The notes under the pieces are model-generated. The model saw only the letters and a list, made by a program, of their open reading frames with translations, was not told where the DNA came from and did not search any database. DNA of 64,000 nt from Heligmosomoides polygyrus polygyrus (lineage: Eukaryota > Nematoda > Chromadorea > Rhabditida > Heligmosomidae). The DNA lies in assembly GCA_947396885.1 (NCBI GenBank), contig OX377204.1, forward strand, positions 1,860,001 to 1,924,000, given 5' to 3'. The translations under genes were made by a program, and so were the position numbers. Below, one piece after another: positions 22,201 through 31,528 of this stretch. Each line of letters begins with the position of its first letter. Within the stretch, counting starts at the first letter, position 1.

Positions 22201-22381
22201 CACGGAAGCCATGGATCTCTATGTCTCGTCACAAGTATGTCGGTCGATTCTTATCTCCGCTATGACGTCGACTTTTGCATGGTGGCTAGCCTTCTTCGTC
22301 GCTGATCAGAACGCTGTCTTCTACATTCCCGATAATAAGCCTCAAGGTGATAAACTGCCGAGCCAAGAGCTGTTGCTGTGA
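16296..22381 (+). CDS. GT11 alpha-1,2-fucosyltransferase-like gene, multi-exon, transposon-filled
   Basis: Probable Golgi type II enzyme that transfers fucose from GDP-fucose to glycans. Exon 1 (16,296-16,460) starts at an ATG, has a signal anchor at residues 6-22 (LFLTLIVLTLISLIFW) and ends with GGRMGNQ, the GT11 N-terminal motif. Exon 2 (16,735-16,890) begins LFHLITGYGISRTLGR. Exon 3 (about 19,838-19,993) has YGQNPRYFKEYLDD. After a 46 bp intron, exon 4 (20,040 to about 20,165) has the GDP-fucose site as HNRRTDF. Exon 5 (22,039-22,131) has LLFGDDQEFM, and exon 6 (22,181-22,381) has LISAMTSTFAWWLAFF and the stop. Exon 2 ends in phase 0 but exon 3 needs phase 2, so an exon in between is missing or lost. 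The usual HxRRGD reads HNRRTD, which hints at decay or divergence. The introns hold SINEs, MITEs, a Tc remnant and a PLE. Confidence 0.85.
16925..17330 (+). repeat. SINE-C unit with tRNA-like head, single copy
   Basis: Homologous to an arm of the 12.9-13.6 kb inverted repeat: GCCTCCAAA edge, TGCTCTTCAGTGGTC, GCGTGTGGACGCGT, then a tRNA-like unit (about 17,112-17,180) with A box TTGGCGTAATGGTAG and B box GGTTCGATTCCCC. It lies in a GT11 intron. Confidence 0.65.
17367..17510 (+). pseudogene. Tc1/mariner transposase fragment, left part
   Basis: The frame contains SPAYSLDLSPIEYYYFKHL, the PAYSPDLNPIE catalytic motif of Tc1/mariner transposases. It is cut at 17,511 by a 945 bp MITE. The C-terminus resumes at about 18,500. 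Confidence 0.8.
17511..18455. mobile_element. Large MITE of the ATTCATGAACG group
   Basis: Ends GGGCCGGATTCATGAACG and its near-complement CGTTCATGAATCCGGGCCC. Subterminal GGTAAATTCTACCCCCACTT on the left is mirrored on the right. GC-rich, with no transposase. It splits a Tc1/mariner pseudogene that itself lies in a GT11 intron. Confidence 0.75.
18456..18600 (+). pseudogene. Tc1/mariner transposase fragment, C-terminal part
   Basis: The frame near 18,500 reads LPKLLSRWETCINCKGAH, resembling the KLPKRW..CI...G C-terminus of Tc1/mariner transposases. It appears to continue the fragment at 17,367-17,510. Confidence 0.6.
18797..19120 (-). mobile_element. SINE-A, full length with 15 bp target duplication
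   Basis: The body at 18,812-19,105 (294 bp) reads on the minus strand from a GGCGTGTGTAGCGCAGTCGG head to a GTCCTTTATCCTTATCCTTA tail. Flanks TTCTTGGCAATAGTA (18,797-18,811) and TTCTTGGCAATGGTA (19,106-19,120) differ at one base. The tRNA-like head has Pol III A and B boxes (TAGCGCAGTCGG, GATTCGGATTTCCC). This copy defines the family used for the other SINE-A calls. Confidence 0.9.
19187..19800. repeat. Inverted SINE-A pair (minus, then plus) interrupted by a palindrome
   Basis: 19,187 to about 19,385 matches SINE-A on the minus strand. From about 19,386 the sequence matches SINE-A on the plus strand (CTCGGTAAATTGGTACCAGA, GGGAAGGACAAAGC), and after the 19,490-19,693 palindrome it continues to the GTCCTTTATT tail. 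It lies directly upstream of GT11 exon 3. Confidence 0.75.
19490..19693. mobile_element. Foldback element inside a SINE
   Basis: Arms of about 64 bp: the left begins GGTACTTGTGAAGCAAAGGG and the right is its near complement ending CTTCATAAGTACC. Both reach CATGTTAACGCGGCAA. The terminal GGTACTTATGAAGCA motif also occurs once inside. GC-rich, no ORF. Confidence 0.75.
20180..20985. other. GT11 intron sequence with a degenerate repeat
   Basis: 20,690-20,870 carries CACTGGTCC..CTTCTGAATCCC-type motifs also found at 63.2-63.45 kb. No exon recognised. Confidence 0.4.
20990..21620 (+). mobile_element. Penelope-like element fragment with GIY-YIG nuclease
   Basis: A frame ending at 21,403 reads GTVYQIICEGCGQNYIGEAM, then RPLYRRLGEHVRAL, a GIY-YIG domain with the Cys pair usual in PLE C-termini; the last blocks include ITPLERKLLEAIAIKRLNHEINN. 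PLEs reverse transcribe their RNA at a nick made by this nuclease. The upstream reverse transcriptase is absent. A CTGAGGA-stem-GAAA motif follows at 21,566-21,590. It sits in a GT11 intron. Confidence 0.8.
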
Positions 22382-22456
22382 GCCAAATTTTAACTACATT
22401 TTTTGTTTGAAAAGAACGATTAGCTGGATTTGGTTGGCCTAGGCGGAACACAACTA

Positions 22457-23555
22457 ACTAGGGAAGGGTTTCGACCTCCCATGGAACTTCAGGTGGAGAC
22501 AGGGGTCACTAGAAAGAGCTCAGAATGCTGATTACGAATATAGGTGTCAGAATTGCAAAATAGAATTTCTGAGCGAGTTGTGATCTATTGAAGTTGGGAG
22601 GGCCGGACTGGCAGGCTGGAGCTGGCATGAGAGCGGTGAGAGATGGGGCTCCGTGAGAACCGTCCGTAAGCGGAAGCGGTGGTGTAGGGGTAGTGCTTGG
22701 GCTTGTCAGATATGAGGTCACTGGTTCGGTTCCCGTGGCTGCTACTTCTTTTGCACATTGTGATTTTCTTCGGAATGACACTTTATTTTGAATTATGACA
22801 CGTGTTTGATTAAATAGTCGGTAAAACCACCATACACGCTTGTCAAAATGCTTGAAGGTAAAATAACTGTTGTGGTAACACTTTTTTGCACAAATGGATC
22901 CTTGATCACGACCTCAACACCATTAGTCATCCATGCCCACTGTAACCTACCCTAATCGACCGAAATTTCGAAAACGGGTGTCAGATTCGTGATCGGCACC
23001 CCAAATAGCCCTCTTAGGTTAAGTCTGGTTGAAAATGTTTTTCGACACCTCCTTTCCCTCCGCCAAATTTGTGAAAGTATTATACAAACTACATAGAATA
23101 GTACCGGTTGTCCCTTTGGGTCTTGCTCTCATCGGTTTAAAGTTTCAAAGTGAACCCGCTGCGGAAATGCTCCTTGCTTTTTTTTCGGAAAACCACAAAC
23201 GACGTCATAATTTGAAATAAAGTGTGATTCCGTTGATAAATCACGATGTGCAAAAAGAGTAGCAGCCACGAGAACCGAACCAATGATCTCGTACCTAATA
23301 AGCCCGACCACTACCCCTGTACCACGACCGCCGTTGGCGCACGGTATTTACGGAGTCCCCATCCCTCACCGCCTTCGCGCCGACGCTTGCGAACGGCACC
23401 TTACACTCCGTCGCCCAACTTCGACAAGTCACAACTCGCTCAGAAATTTTATTTTGAAATTTTAACACACATATTCGTGATCAGCATTCCGAGCACTTTC
23501 TCATAATCCTGGTGACCACCTGAATTTCCATGGGAGGTCGGAACCCTTCCCTAGT
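22457..23555. repeat. Inverted repeat with convergent tRNA-like units (SINE-D pair)
   Basis: Outer ends ACTAGGGAAGGGTTTCGACC and its complement GGTCGGAACCCTTCCCTAGT. Arms run about 22,457-22,800 and 23,198-23,555, with ~400 bp between. The left arm holds a plus-strand tRNA-like unit (22,676-22,745; A box GGTGTAGGGGTAGTG, B box GGTTCGGTTCCC) and the right arm its minus-strand partner (about 23,340-23,268). The arms also share AATTTCTGAGCGAGTTGTGA in inverted order. It lies 75 bp past the GT11 stop. Confidence 0.8.
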
Positions 23556-24244
23556 AAAAACCACGACTCGGGTGCAAGCGTCAGCCCACGCCTCCAACCA
23601 TTTGTCGCATTTCAGGGATTCATGGCAGCGAATATGGGACTTGTACGATTAAGAACTTTGAGCGCTGCAGCTTTGCAGTTGTATATTTATTGAAGAAATA
23701 CGCTCTGCTGAGCATGGTATTGTAGGAGTTGAGTGACCATTGCGCCATTCTAGAATATTCTAGGCTTCGTAAGAAATTGTTATTGTTGTTAGCATGTCAT
23801 CTTAATAAAGATTTGAAGATTTGTAGATAGATTTGGATATTTTACTTTGGTTGAATTTCGCCGACTTATTCTGTTGGCTTGCTGCGGTTGGACTGTAATT
23901 CATTGGTGTAAATCTGCTGATCAATATGAGAATGGAGTTTTTTGCTGATCAAACCTGCATATTTACTGTTTCTTAACAAAACGCTGAAAACAATTGTGTA
24001 ATATGTTGCTTATTTCAGTTATTCATGATAGCAAATGGTAGCCTCAGAGGGTGGAGGAAAATGGTGGTTCTAGACTATTAGGTCGCACACAAAATGTTTT
24101 CGTGTTTTAGCGTTTTAAATGTTCCATCCTTCGACTAAGTTTTACATTACACGACCAGGCTCTGTTACCGTAACGTATAAATTTAAACGAGCATAGAATA
24201 GACAAGTTTCCCAAAATTACAGAAAACAACGAGTTCAACAAGTA
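23556..24244. other. No gene recognised
   Basis: AT-rich spacer, no supported feature. Confidence 0.35.
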
Positions 24245-24560
24245 CAGGGTGCACCAAAATTAAAAATTATGGCGACAGCACATGCACGAGCAATTTGACA
24301 CCCTATTCGGAGCGTCTGCTTTTTTCTGTTTTTGTTGTTTTTACTGCGTCAAATTGTTTATGATTATTTCAATCAAGCATAACAATGAATTGTTTTTCAA
24401 TATTGTGAAACGTTCTTCCCACCTCGAGCGCCATTACATTCTTTTTGGGAACAAGCAACGTCAGCTGTAGCTGAACTGCAAGAACATCTTGAGGCCTATT
24501 TTAAAGCGCAAAAAAGCACAAGATTTGCGGATCGTCGATCGAATAGATTGTTCCATGTAC
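24245..24560 (+). mobile_element. Tc/mariner-like element, 5' fragment
   Basis: Starts GGGTGCACCAAAATTA, then AAAATTATGGCGACAGCACA. It matches the terminal repeat and first ~200 bp of the element at 57.55-58.46 kb (in complement). Only the leading part remains. Confidence 0.7.
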
Positions 24561-24968
24561 CCGTCCGCTGCACAACGATATCTGCTGGATTGTCAGCTCC
24601 AAAGCTCCAAATCCGATCACATGTAGTTGCGTTTGAGTATTTAGTGTAGCGAAACAGTCACAGAAAGCGTAAACATTCACTGAGCAACTTAACGTAATCA
24701 GCTTTTACGCTATCAATCAAGTAAAAATCGCGACGTGCTGCACAAGTGCCTGGCGCAACCTCTGCGTCTGAACATTGCAGTGATGCAGATTATTTTAGGA
24801 AATTTTAAACCTTCTAAGCAGTGTGGTCATTTTCTAATACCACCATACAAATCCTGAATAGAGGAGTTATTATAACATTTTTTAAAATTCTGTTCTGTTG
24901 TGTTCTGTTCCATTCTGATTAAAAGTGGTTAAGTGTGGTCTTTGTAGAACCAGCCCATTCCGGTTCTC
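24561..24968. other. No gene recognised
   Basis: Spacer, possibly worn transposon DNA. Confidence 0.3.
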
Positions 24969-24969
24969 G

Positions 24970-26558
24970 AAGTATCCACTTCTTCTTCTTCTTCTTCAGC
25001 GTCTGTCCCGCTTCGTAGCGGGGTCCGCTATTCTGGTGTCATGACGCCACCTTTCCCGATCCAGCGCTAGATCAGGGTGGACGCCAGCCGCTTTCAAGTC
25101 CGTATGTAACGTGTCAGCCCAGCGCTGCTTCGGGCGCCCTCTAGGCCGCTTTCCTACCACCTCGAACTTAAGGCCTATCTTGCGGACGCTATCTTCCTTT
25201 CCACGCAGAACGTGGCCGTACCATCGTAAGCGAGCTTCGCGCATCTTGTCAGTTATCGGCGCGACACCGATCTTCTGCCGAATAGCATCGTTTCGGATGC
25301 GGTCCATGCGCGTGACTCCTGCCGTCCAGCGCAGCATCTTCGTCTCCATGACGCTGAGGCGCGCTTCAACTTCCTTGGTCGCAGGCCAACACTCAGCGCC
25401 GTACATCGCTACTGGCCGGATGACTGCCCTGTAGACCTTTGACTTAAAGCGCTCCGGTATCTTCCTATCGCAGAGCACCCCAGTCAACGAGCGCCACTTG
25501 GACCAAGCTGCACTCACGCGTGAATTCACTTCGACCATCAGTTTGCCGTCAGACGCGACTGCTGATCCCAGGTACTTAAAGACCGCAGTGCGTGGAAGCT
25601 CGATGCCGTTAATCTTGATGGAGCTGGACTCGGTAACGTCCGTCGTTAAATACTCGGTCTTCTTCACGTTCAATCTGAGTCCAAACCGCTCCAAGCGATC
25701 ACACCAAGCTTGCACCTCTCGCTCGAGTTCACCTTTATCTTCGCTAGCGAGCATCACGTCATCGGCATAAAGCAACGTCCAAGGGACGGGCTTCTGAAGA
25801 TCTCGTGTGATGGCATCCATGACGACAACAAAGAGGAGTGGGGAAAGCGCAGAACCCTGGTGTACCCCGACAGAGATGGGGAACTCCATCGAGGTTCCAG
25901 CTGCAGCTTGCACTCGACTCTTTGGACAAGAGTAGAGAATTCGCACCCACTCTATGAGCTCTTCGGGAACTCCATGATGTCGCAAGGCGTACCATATCAC
26001 TTCCCGCGGTACGCGGTCAAAGGCCTTCTCCAAGTCGAGGATGGCGATATGCACTGCCTTCTGTTTCTTGCGATGCTTCTCTATCAGGAGGCGGGCGGCG
26101 TGTATGGCATCAATGGTGCCACAGCCATCCACGAAGCCGCACTGATTGCTGGAAAGCTGGACGATGTCCCGAATTCGTCCATCGACAACTCGCTCAAAGA
26201 TCTTCATGCTGTGCGAAAGCAAGCGAATCGGACGGTAACTGGAGCAGTCTACAGGACTGCCCTTCTTCTTCCAAATCGGAATCGTCGTACTTTGGCGCCA
26301 ACTCTCAGGCACTTTTTTCTCCGCCACAACCTGATTAAAGAACTTCGCCAACCACTCAGCAGGGTACCAAAACTTCGACTTCCACATTTCTGCTGCCACG
26401 TCGTCGGGCCCAGTCGCTTTGCCTAGCCTCATCTTCTTCAAAGCCGCTTCAATCTCCTCCACGGTGATCTTCTGAACGGGGCCGTGGGTTGGAGCCGTTG
26501 AGGGGATGGCTGGATGAGGAAATTCTACTGTAGAGATTTCCTTTCAAAGTATCCACTA
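24970..26558 (-). mobile_element. RTE-clade LINE, 5'-truncated insertion with target duplication
   Basis: Insert 24,981-26,547 is bracketed by AAGTATCCACT at 24,970-24,980 and 26,548-26,558. The 3' end is an (AGA)n-type microsatellite (TCTTCTTCTTCTTCTTC on the plus strand), the usual RTE tail. The 5' end stops inside the ORF, so the copy is a truncated target-primed integration. Confidence 0.9.
24996..26547 (-). CDS. RTE reverse transcriptase, intact C-terminal ~500 codons
   Basis: Open without interruption from the truncated 5' edge to a TGA at 24,996-24,998; the first ATG is at 26,462. Motifs in order: LGKATGPDDV, IPIWKKKGS, CSSYRPIRLLS, ILDLEKAFDRV (first catalytic Asp), HQGSALSPLLF, LLYADDVMLA (catalytic pair) and KKTEYLTTD, then a C-terminal region with GKRPRGRPKQRW. 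This copies element RNA at the target. The endonuclease domain is missing through truncation. No stop or frameshift, so insertion is recent. The stop codon is followed directly by the tail, leaving virtually no 3' UTR. Confidence 0.92.
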
Positions 26559-26593
26559 TAATTTAGAAATTATACAGAAAGGGAACCTTGCCT

Positions 26594-26770
26594 CATGTCG
26601 CGAATATGGGCAGCATTGGAAGGAGAGAACTCGCCAGCCCATCAAGTAATACGGATGATTGGGCAATTCAAAGAGGGTGTACCCTGTTTGGCTGCCCTGC
26701 CGGTGCTTTGATTCGTTTCTTTTTGCTGATGTGCACCCACCTCTCATTGCTGCCCACCTCAGCGACATGG
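26594..26770. mobile_element. MITE, ATGTCGCGAA family, copy 1
   Basis: Inverted ends: CATGTCGCGAATATGGGCAG on the left and CTGCCCACCTCAGCGACATG on the right. Same family as 49.35-49.56 and 59.73-59.94 kb. Confidence 0.65.
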
Positions 26771-27377
26771 ACAGGAACCTTCAGGCCAGCTGAAGCTACC
26801 AAAGTTTAGGATGCTTCAAAGTCGAGGTGTGTAGGTGTGTAGATTACCGTACGTATATAAGTGAGTCGTCTCAATACATCCACCTTATAGAAGGAGGTAT
26901 GTGGCTTCTCTTGCGTTACTGCCAAGCGCTCTTGTTTAGTTCTGTAACTCTGCGCGGGACCTAGAATCATTCAGAATTCACTGCTTTTCTTGTGCAAACC
27001 TCCCACTAATATGTGCGCATTGTCGACTCGGGTTCGACCCTAAGCCCAGTCAGGTCTGCCCCTTTGGTAGATTGCCCTTATAACCTCTTGATATTCACCT
27101 CAATTTTTGTTCTCAAAGCCCTGTTTCAAACAGAAATAAACCCTTACGTGCAGCTCGACGCTTATTAGGTGAATTTTCACGCTCTACAATTTATGTACTT
27201 GGTGTCTCTGAATAAATGCTGAGCACATTCGTTGGAAAAGTGTTACTGTTTACTCACACCAGTTAATGAACTGTGATTAAGCGCGTTACGGAGAACACAA
27301 GATTCCCAAGCAGTCGGTGATTCGCTGAATTTCAAAAGTGGAAAACGACAGCAAAAATAGACGAGAGAACAACTATG
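26771..27377. other. No gene recognised
   Basis: A B-box-like GGGTTCGACCCTAAG near 27,028 has no matching A box. No gene called. Confidence 0.35.
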
Positions 27378-27803
27378 ACAAAGGATAAAAGACAAAGGAC
27401 AGCATTACTCAACCCTTTTTGGAATGCGCCACGCATTCTACTCCTATAAGATGTTGCTGAGGTGATTTGAATGCGTATGTGGTCCGTTCAATAACATGCA
27501 ATGACCAGCTATGAAGACTTTATTTATTTACTATGTCGCTAATGACGCGCCAAAACTAGACTTAAACTACGTGGGAACAACCAGAATCTAGAATAGCAGA
27601 CAACTACTAAAAGAAAAACAGAATTGAACAGTAATTCAGTGTTCAGTGCTTCAGACTTCAGTGTTTTATGCTTCCCAAGCAAGTTTAGTGCCAATACACC
27701 GACCCCGGAGGAAAGGAAGGTGGTCTGTGCGGGAACTCCAAACTTGGAAGCTAGTATCTGGTGCACACAACAGCCGGCACATGCTCCGACTGCGCTACAC
27801 GCA
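27378..27803 (-). mobile_element. SINE-A, split copy
   Basis: The tail and middle (27,378 to about 27,510) and the head (about 27,640-27,803, with GACCCCGGAGGAAAGGAAGG and CTCCGACTGCGCTACACGC) are SINE-A on the minus strand, separated by ~130 bp of unrelated AT-rich insert. Confidence 0.7.
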
Positions 27804-28833
27804 CCACACTATGATGTCGGAATGAAAATGCATCACGTAGAAAGGGTAGGTTGAAGAACTCTGTTGCGTCGTCACTTCACTTCTACCACACAGCTCCAGT
27901 AGCATCACCAGGTGCACCTCCGTTGCCTTACAGAGTGCCCTACGTAATCTACTGCGCTTCGTCAAGTGTCTTTAAGTGCTTCAAGAAATCTTCGGTGCAG
28001 AACTGTGACGTTTCGGCTGGACAGGTCATAGTCAGTCCCAACTTCGAGCGACGAAAAGTGCTCGGTTGCGTTTTTGTCTTACGTTTAAGTTGAGTGGACG
28101 GAAGGGACTTCCTTCTCTATACCACATACACGTACCAACCGCATCGGTTTCTTCGGAAGGAACGAAGCAGAATTCCACAACGTGCAGGAATACGCACAAA
28201 GGAGGCAATTCTACAACTTTGAAGTATTTGTTACAAAGTAGGAGCATATAAAGAATAAGCGATACGCTTGAATCAAGAGCAACACCTAAAAAATGCTCGA
28301 AAGAGCAATGGTTATGAATCTGCTCTTCAGGAAAATTATGATGATGAAAGCATTCATGGCGCACTCTGTGGATCAACCGAGTTGGAAAAATTCTGAGCTT
28401 CGCGGCCAGGCATGAAGTGTCTCCAGTAGAAACAGAGGTAGAGACATCAGAAGAAGTAATCTTCCTTCTTTCTGAGGGGAAACCTCTGAACGGAGCCGAA
28501 CCGATCACCGATTGATTGTGGAGATCTCGTCGGCTCTGACGGCCTGACTCGCACGAGCACTGCCATCGACTCCTCATCCCTTATCGAGTTTCGGGCCTAC
28601 TCCTCTCTGGAGCAGACATATTTTGCTTCACCGTGCTATCCGCTGAATTCGTCCGATAGCTCCATTTACTTGGCTGTAATATCAGGGCTCTCAGTCAATT
28701 TCAGGAAGAAGATGTTGTCGCACGACCAGACAGGGGGATTGCTCGCTTTTAGGTTGGCATCTGCCGACTAGACCACAGTTTCTTTTGAAATTTATTAGCC
28801 GTTTTGTAGTTGCTCCTTTCGTAGTGCTTGTTT
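27804..28833. other. Unassigned open frames, possible exon
   Basis: A plus frame (27,851-28,093) with a Pro-rich start and several Cys (YVIYCASSSVFKCFKKSS), and a 181-codon minus frame at 28,032-28,577, overlap in part. Neither has convincing splice sites or a recognised domain. Confidence 0.2.
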
Positions 28834-29150
28834 ACCATTTCCACTTTAAATTGGATACTTTTCAAAACAAATAGAGTACTTTTGAAGCCATATTGGCTAC
28901 TTTTCTAAGCAAGCTTGACGTCTTTGAAATCAAAATGAGCATCTTTCAATTCAAAACAAGCGCCTTCCAGATTAAAGGGATTGCTCTCGATCGCAGTCAA
29001 AATACTTTTTTCCTTTAATAAATGCTTTTATAAGAAAATCAGGAAAGCGACAGGCATCTAGTGCATAGCAAGATAAGATCGCGCCATGCACTCGTGTAGG
29101 TCGTCGCGTTATTCATTTGATTATTCACAAAAAATCTGTTTTCGTGGAGT
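28834..29150. repeat. Foldback repeat family FB, copy C (one arm)
   Basis: Starts ACCATTTCCACTTTAAATTG and continues through tandem TTTTCAAAACAAATAGAGTA-like motifs into a core start with GATCGCGCCATGCACTCG. The second arm is not found. Confidence 0.55.
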
Positions 29151-29299
29151 AAAACGAGAAGGACTTGCTCCAATTGTTGGCAGACCTCCAAACTAGGATT
29201 GAATCTTTTTCTATAATCTACTCTTGGATTGATTAACTAACAAACTGTAGGGCTTTCAAAACTGCCTAGAATTTCATAGCATTAACGACGCTTTTTGGG

Positions 29300-29480
29300 T
29301 GCGCTGAGCATAGATGGAAAAGATGCGGGCTGTCGCCTGCATCTGAAACCAGCTCAGGTCCTTGGTTCGGGTTTCTCATCCAGGCTAACCAAGCTTACTG
29401 CCCCTTTGGGGTCTAAAATGTATGCCGCACTTCTCTGAAATTTATAGAACACTTGCTCCTTCATCGGCTGGCCACCTTAT
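29300..29480 (+). mobile_element. SINE-A, degenerate copy
   Basis: CTGTCGCCTGCATCTGAAAC, TTGGTTCGGGTTTCTCATCC and TCATCGGCTGGCCACC align with the SINE-A head and body. Tail missing. Confidence 0.55.
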
Positions 29481-29884
29481 TTCAGCTTTATCCTTTTAGT
29501 GGCGCTTTCTATGTCTGAAATTGATGTTACTTCGGCACCACGGTAGAAATCTTTAAATTAACTCTGGTCATCTTCAGATCCCATGCCGATGATGGTCTGA
29601 TCGACGGCTCTTTTCCAATATGCTGCCTTTTATGGGCGTGTTGTACCTGTCTCTCTTGGTGTCATCTGAGGAGGAACATGTGAGCACACTTCAGCTACCT
29701 TTTCCTTAGCTTATAATCACAAAAGGTAAACGAGTCGTCGCAGTGTTCGGTCAGTGGCAACTGAAGTTCACTGTTCTTGGTCACATAACAAAGACCCAGT
29801 ACGCTTGTTTATTCCAGCAGTGCAATTTAAATGGATCGCGTTACTTCGGCCCACTGCAAACATTTGAAGCGTTCGGACTAGTCG
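29481..29884. other. No gene recognised
   Basis: No supported ORF or repeat. Confidence 0.3.
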
Positions 29885-30024
29885 TTAATACGGCCTACAG
29901 GAGGAGACGGCCACGCGATAACCAATCACAGCCAGTCACAGCACCGACGTCCCCTGGGTGAGACGCCTCGCCATACGACCTGATTAGTCTGGTGCATCTC
30001 CCCGCCGCCTGTAGGCCAGTTTAA
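29885..30024. mobile_element. MITE with GGCCTACAGG ends
   Basis: TTAA at both edges (29,885-29,888 and 30,021-30,024), inverted CGGCCTACAGG and CCTGTAGGCC, and an inner GATTAGTCTGGTGCATCTCC shared with a second copy at 51.66-51.79 kb. Confidence 0.65.
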
Positions 30025-30239
30025 CCACCCATCACGCAAGCATTAGTTGAAGTCGCTTCATCAGAAAGAACGTAGCGATGCCTCCAGGGGATTTCCAAAA
30101 TGCATCCCATTTCAACTTGCCGCTTGTTTTATGGCAGGCCCCATAAACCAAGAGCGGCGGAATCTCATTCATTTCAGATGTCTTCTCGTTTCAGCATGGT
30201 TCTGGAGTGTTTACAATGACGTTCTCATCCGCGGACGTT

Positions 30240-30561
30240 GCATATCTGAGCCTGTGCTACATTGAGTGGCCGTCGGTGGCTGGTTCATTTTTGCACTCGG
30301 CATGCCTTTTTCATCCTTACCCCTACAACTTCACTATCAATCCAGGATTTCCGACGAAGATCGGCAGGCCTTTAAGGGATATGCAATCGGTGAGTCCTAG
30401 TCCTAGTCTCTTAAAAAACAGCTCTTTTTCATATTCATTACATACATTGCGCTTGTTTAGGACCACATCACTGTCAGCATCAATGTCACAGATAGCAATG
30501 GAGGTTGGTGGCCAGCAATTTTCCGTGCTTGTGATGCAACTAAAGGACTATGTACACATAA
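30240..30561 (+). CDS. Unassigned gene fragment, two exons, cut by a transposon
   Basis: An exon ending at 30,389 (phase 0) meets GTGAGT; a 71 bp intron (30,390-30,460) ends GTTTAG; the next exon runs in frame from 30,461 (DHITVSINVTDSNGGWW, then FRACDATKGLCTH) until a PIF-like element begins at 30,562. Beyond the whole nested block the same frame is open from 43,649 to a TGA at 43,770-43,772. The Cys pattern and NVT/NFT glycosylation sites suggest a secreted protein (inference). Family not recognised. The start of the first exon is uncertain. Confidence 0.45.
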
Positions 30562-30754
30562 GGCCTATGGTATACTCCCGCGTCGCTCCAGCGATGGGCG
30601 CGGGGCAACTGTCAACGGCGCGCCTTCGCTGCAGTGGTGGACGGCGCAGTGGGGCGCGGTTGTCAGTTGGCGCGCCATCGCTCCCGCGATGCGTCGCAGA
30701 GGGGTGTTATACCTCCGCGTCGCGGGAGTGAAACATACTCCCGTGCAACGGCCG

Positions 30755-30809
30755 TCGCAGCCCGTCGCTCGTCGCAGTGCAGTGCACTGCGACGAGCGAC
30801 GGGCTGCGA
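30755..30809. repeat. Perfect hairpin, 27 bp arms
   Basis: The left arm starting TCGCAGCCCGTCGCTCG is exactly complementary to the right arm ending CGAGCGACGGGCTGCGA, with a single G between. Confidence 0.9.
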
Positions 30810-31002
30810 TGGTCGCGGAGGGGGGAGCGCTTGTCATGCCCTATTCTATGCACTTCCCCTCACTTATTTCGATACTTCCTTGTTTCGTGACCATACCAAA
30901 GCAATTTCAACACACGTCTGGTGATGTTGGGTGGCCATGTGATGTCTCTGTTGTTCTTCTCTTAGAAATTTCGTCGTGGGTAGAGTCATTTTGGGTTTTT
31001 TC

Positions 31003-31264
31003 TGTGCCAAATGAACGGCAGCTTTTCGGATGAGATGATTTTCTAGGCCGTTTTCTCCCTCTTTTGTGCCGATTCTTGCATTTTTTTCGCCTGTGAACCT
31101 CCTCGACGGCACAGAAGTCCACATTTCTGTGCCGGACAAGTCACAGGGAGGTTCTGCTGACATGTCCGGCACAGGAATGTGCCAAATGAACGGCAGCTTT
31201 TCGGATGAGATGATTTTCTAGGCCGTTTTCTCCCTCTTTTGTGCCGATTCTTGCATTTTTTTCG
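31003..31264. repeat. 87 bp direct repeat with inverted repeat between
   Basis: 31,003-31,089 and 31,178-31,264 are identical by eye. Between them ACATTTCTGTGCCGGACA (31,122-31,139) faces TGTCCGGCACAGGAATGT (31,163-31,180) as an 18 bp inverted pair with one mismatch. Confidence 0.85.
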
Positions 31265-31528
31265 TCCGTGCCTGTGGATAGCATGAGGAACGAAAGAAAC
31301 GCATGAATCGACACAGGCATGACTGAAACCCCCCTTGTAAAACACGACATCCACGAAATACCATTGAAAGCAACAACCATACGACGGCATACGGATCAGA
31401 AGGCGATAAAACGAGAAAAAACCCGAAACCACGAACGAAAATGCTGAGAAAACAAGGAATCCGGGAAAAAAATGCACTGAGTCAGCTGATTCGCCAAAAT
31501 TCTGCAAAAGTCTCCGTCTGCAGAACTG

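Noticed and set aside
25710..26426. 238-codon plus-strand frame
   Set aside because: Antisense to the intact RTE reverse transcriptase; shadow of a conserved coding strand.
27000..27060. tRNA-like B box
   Set aside because: No A box at the right distance.
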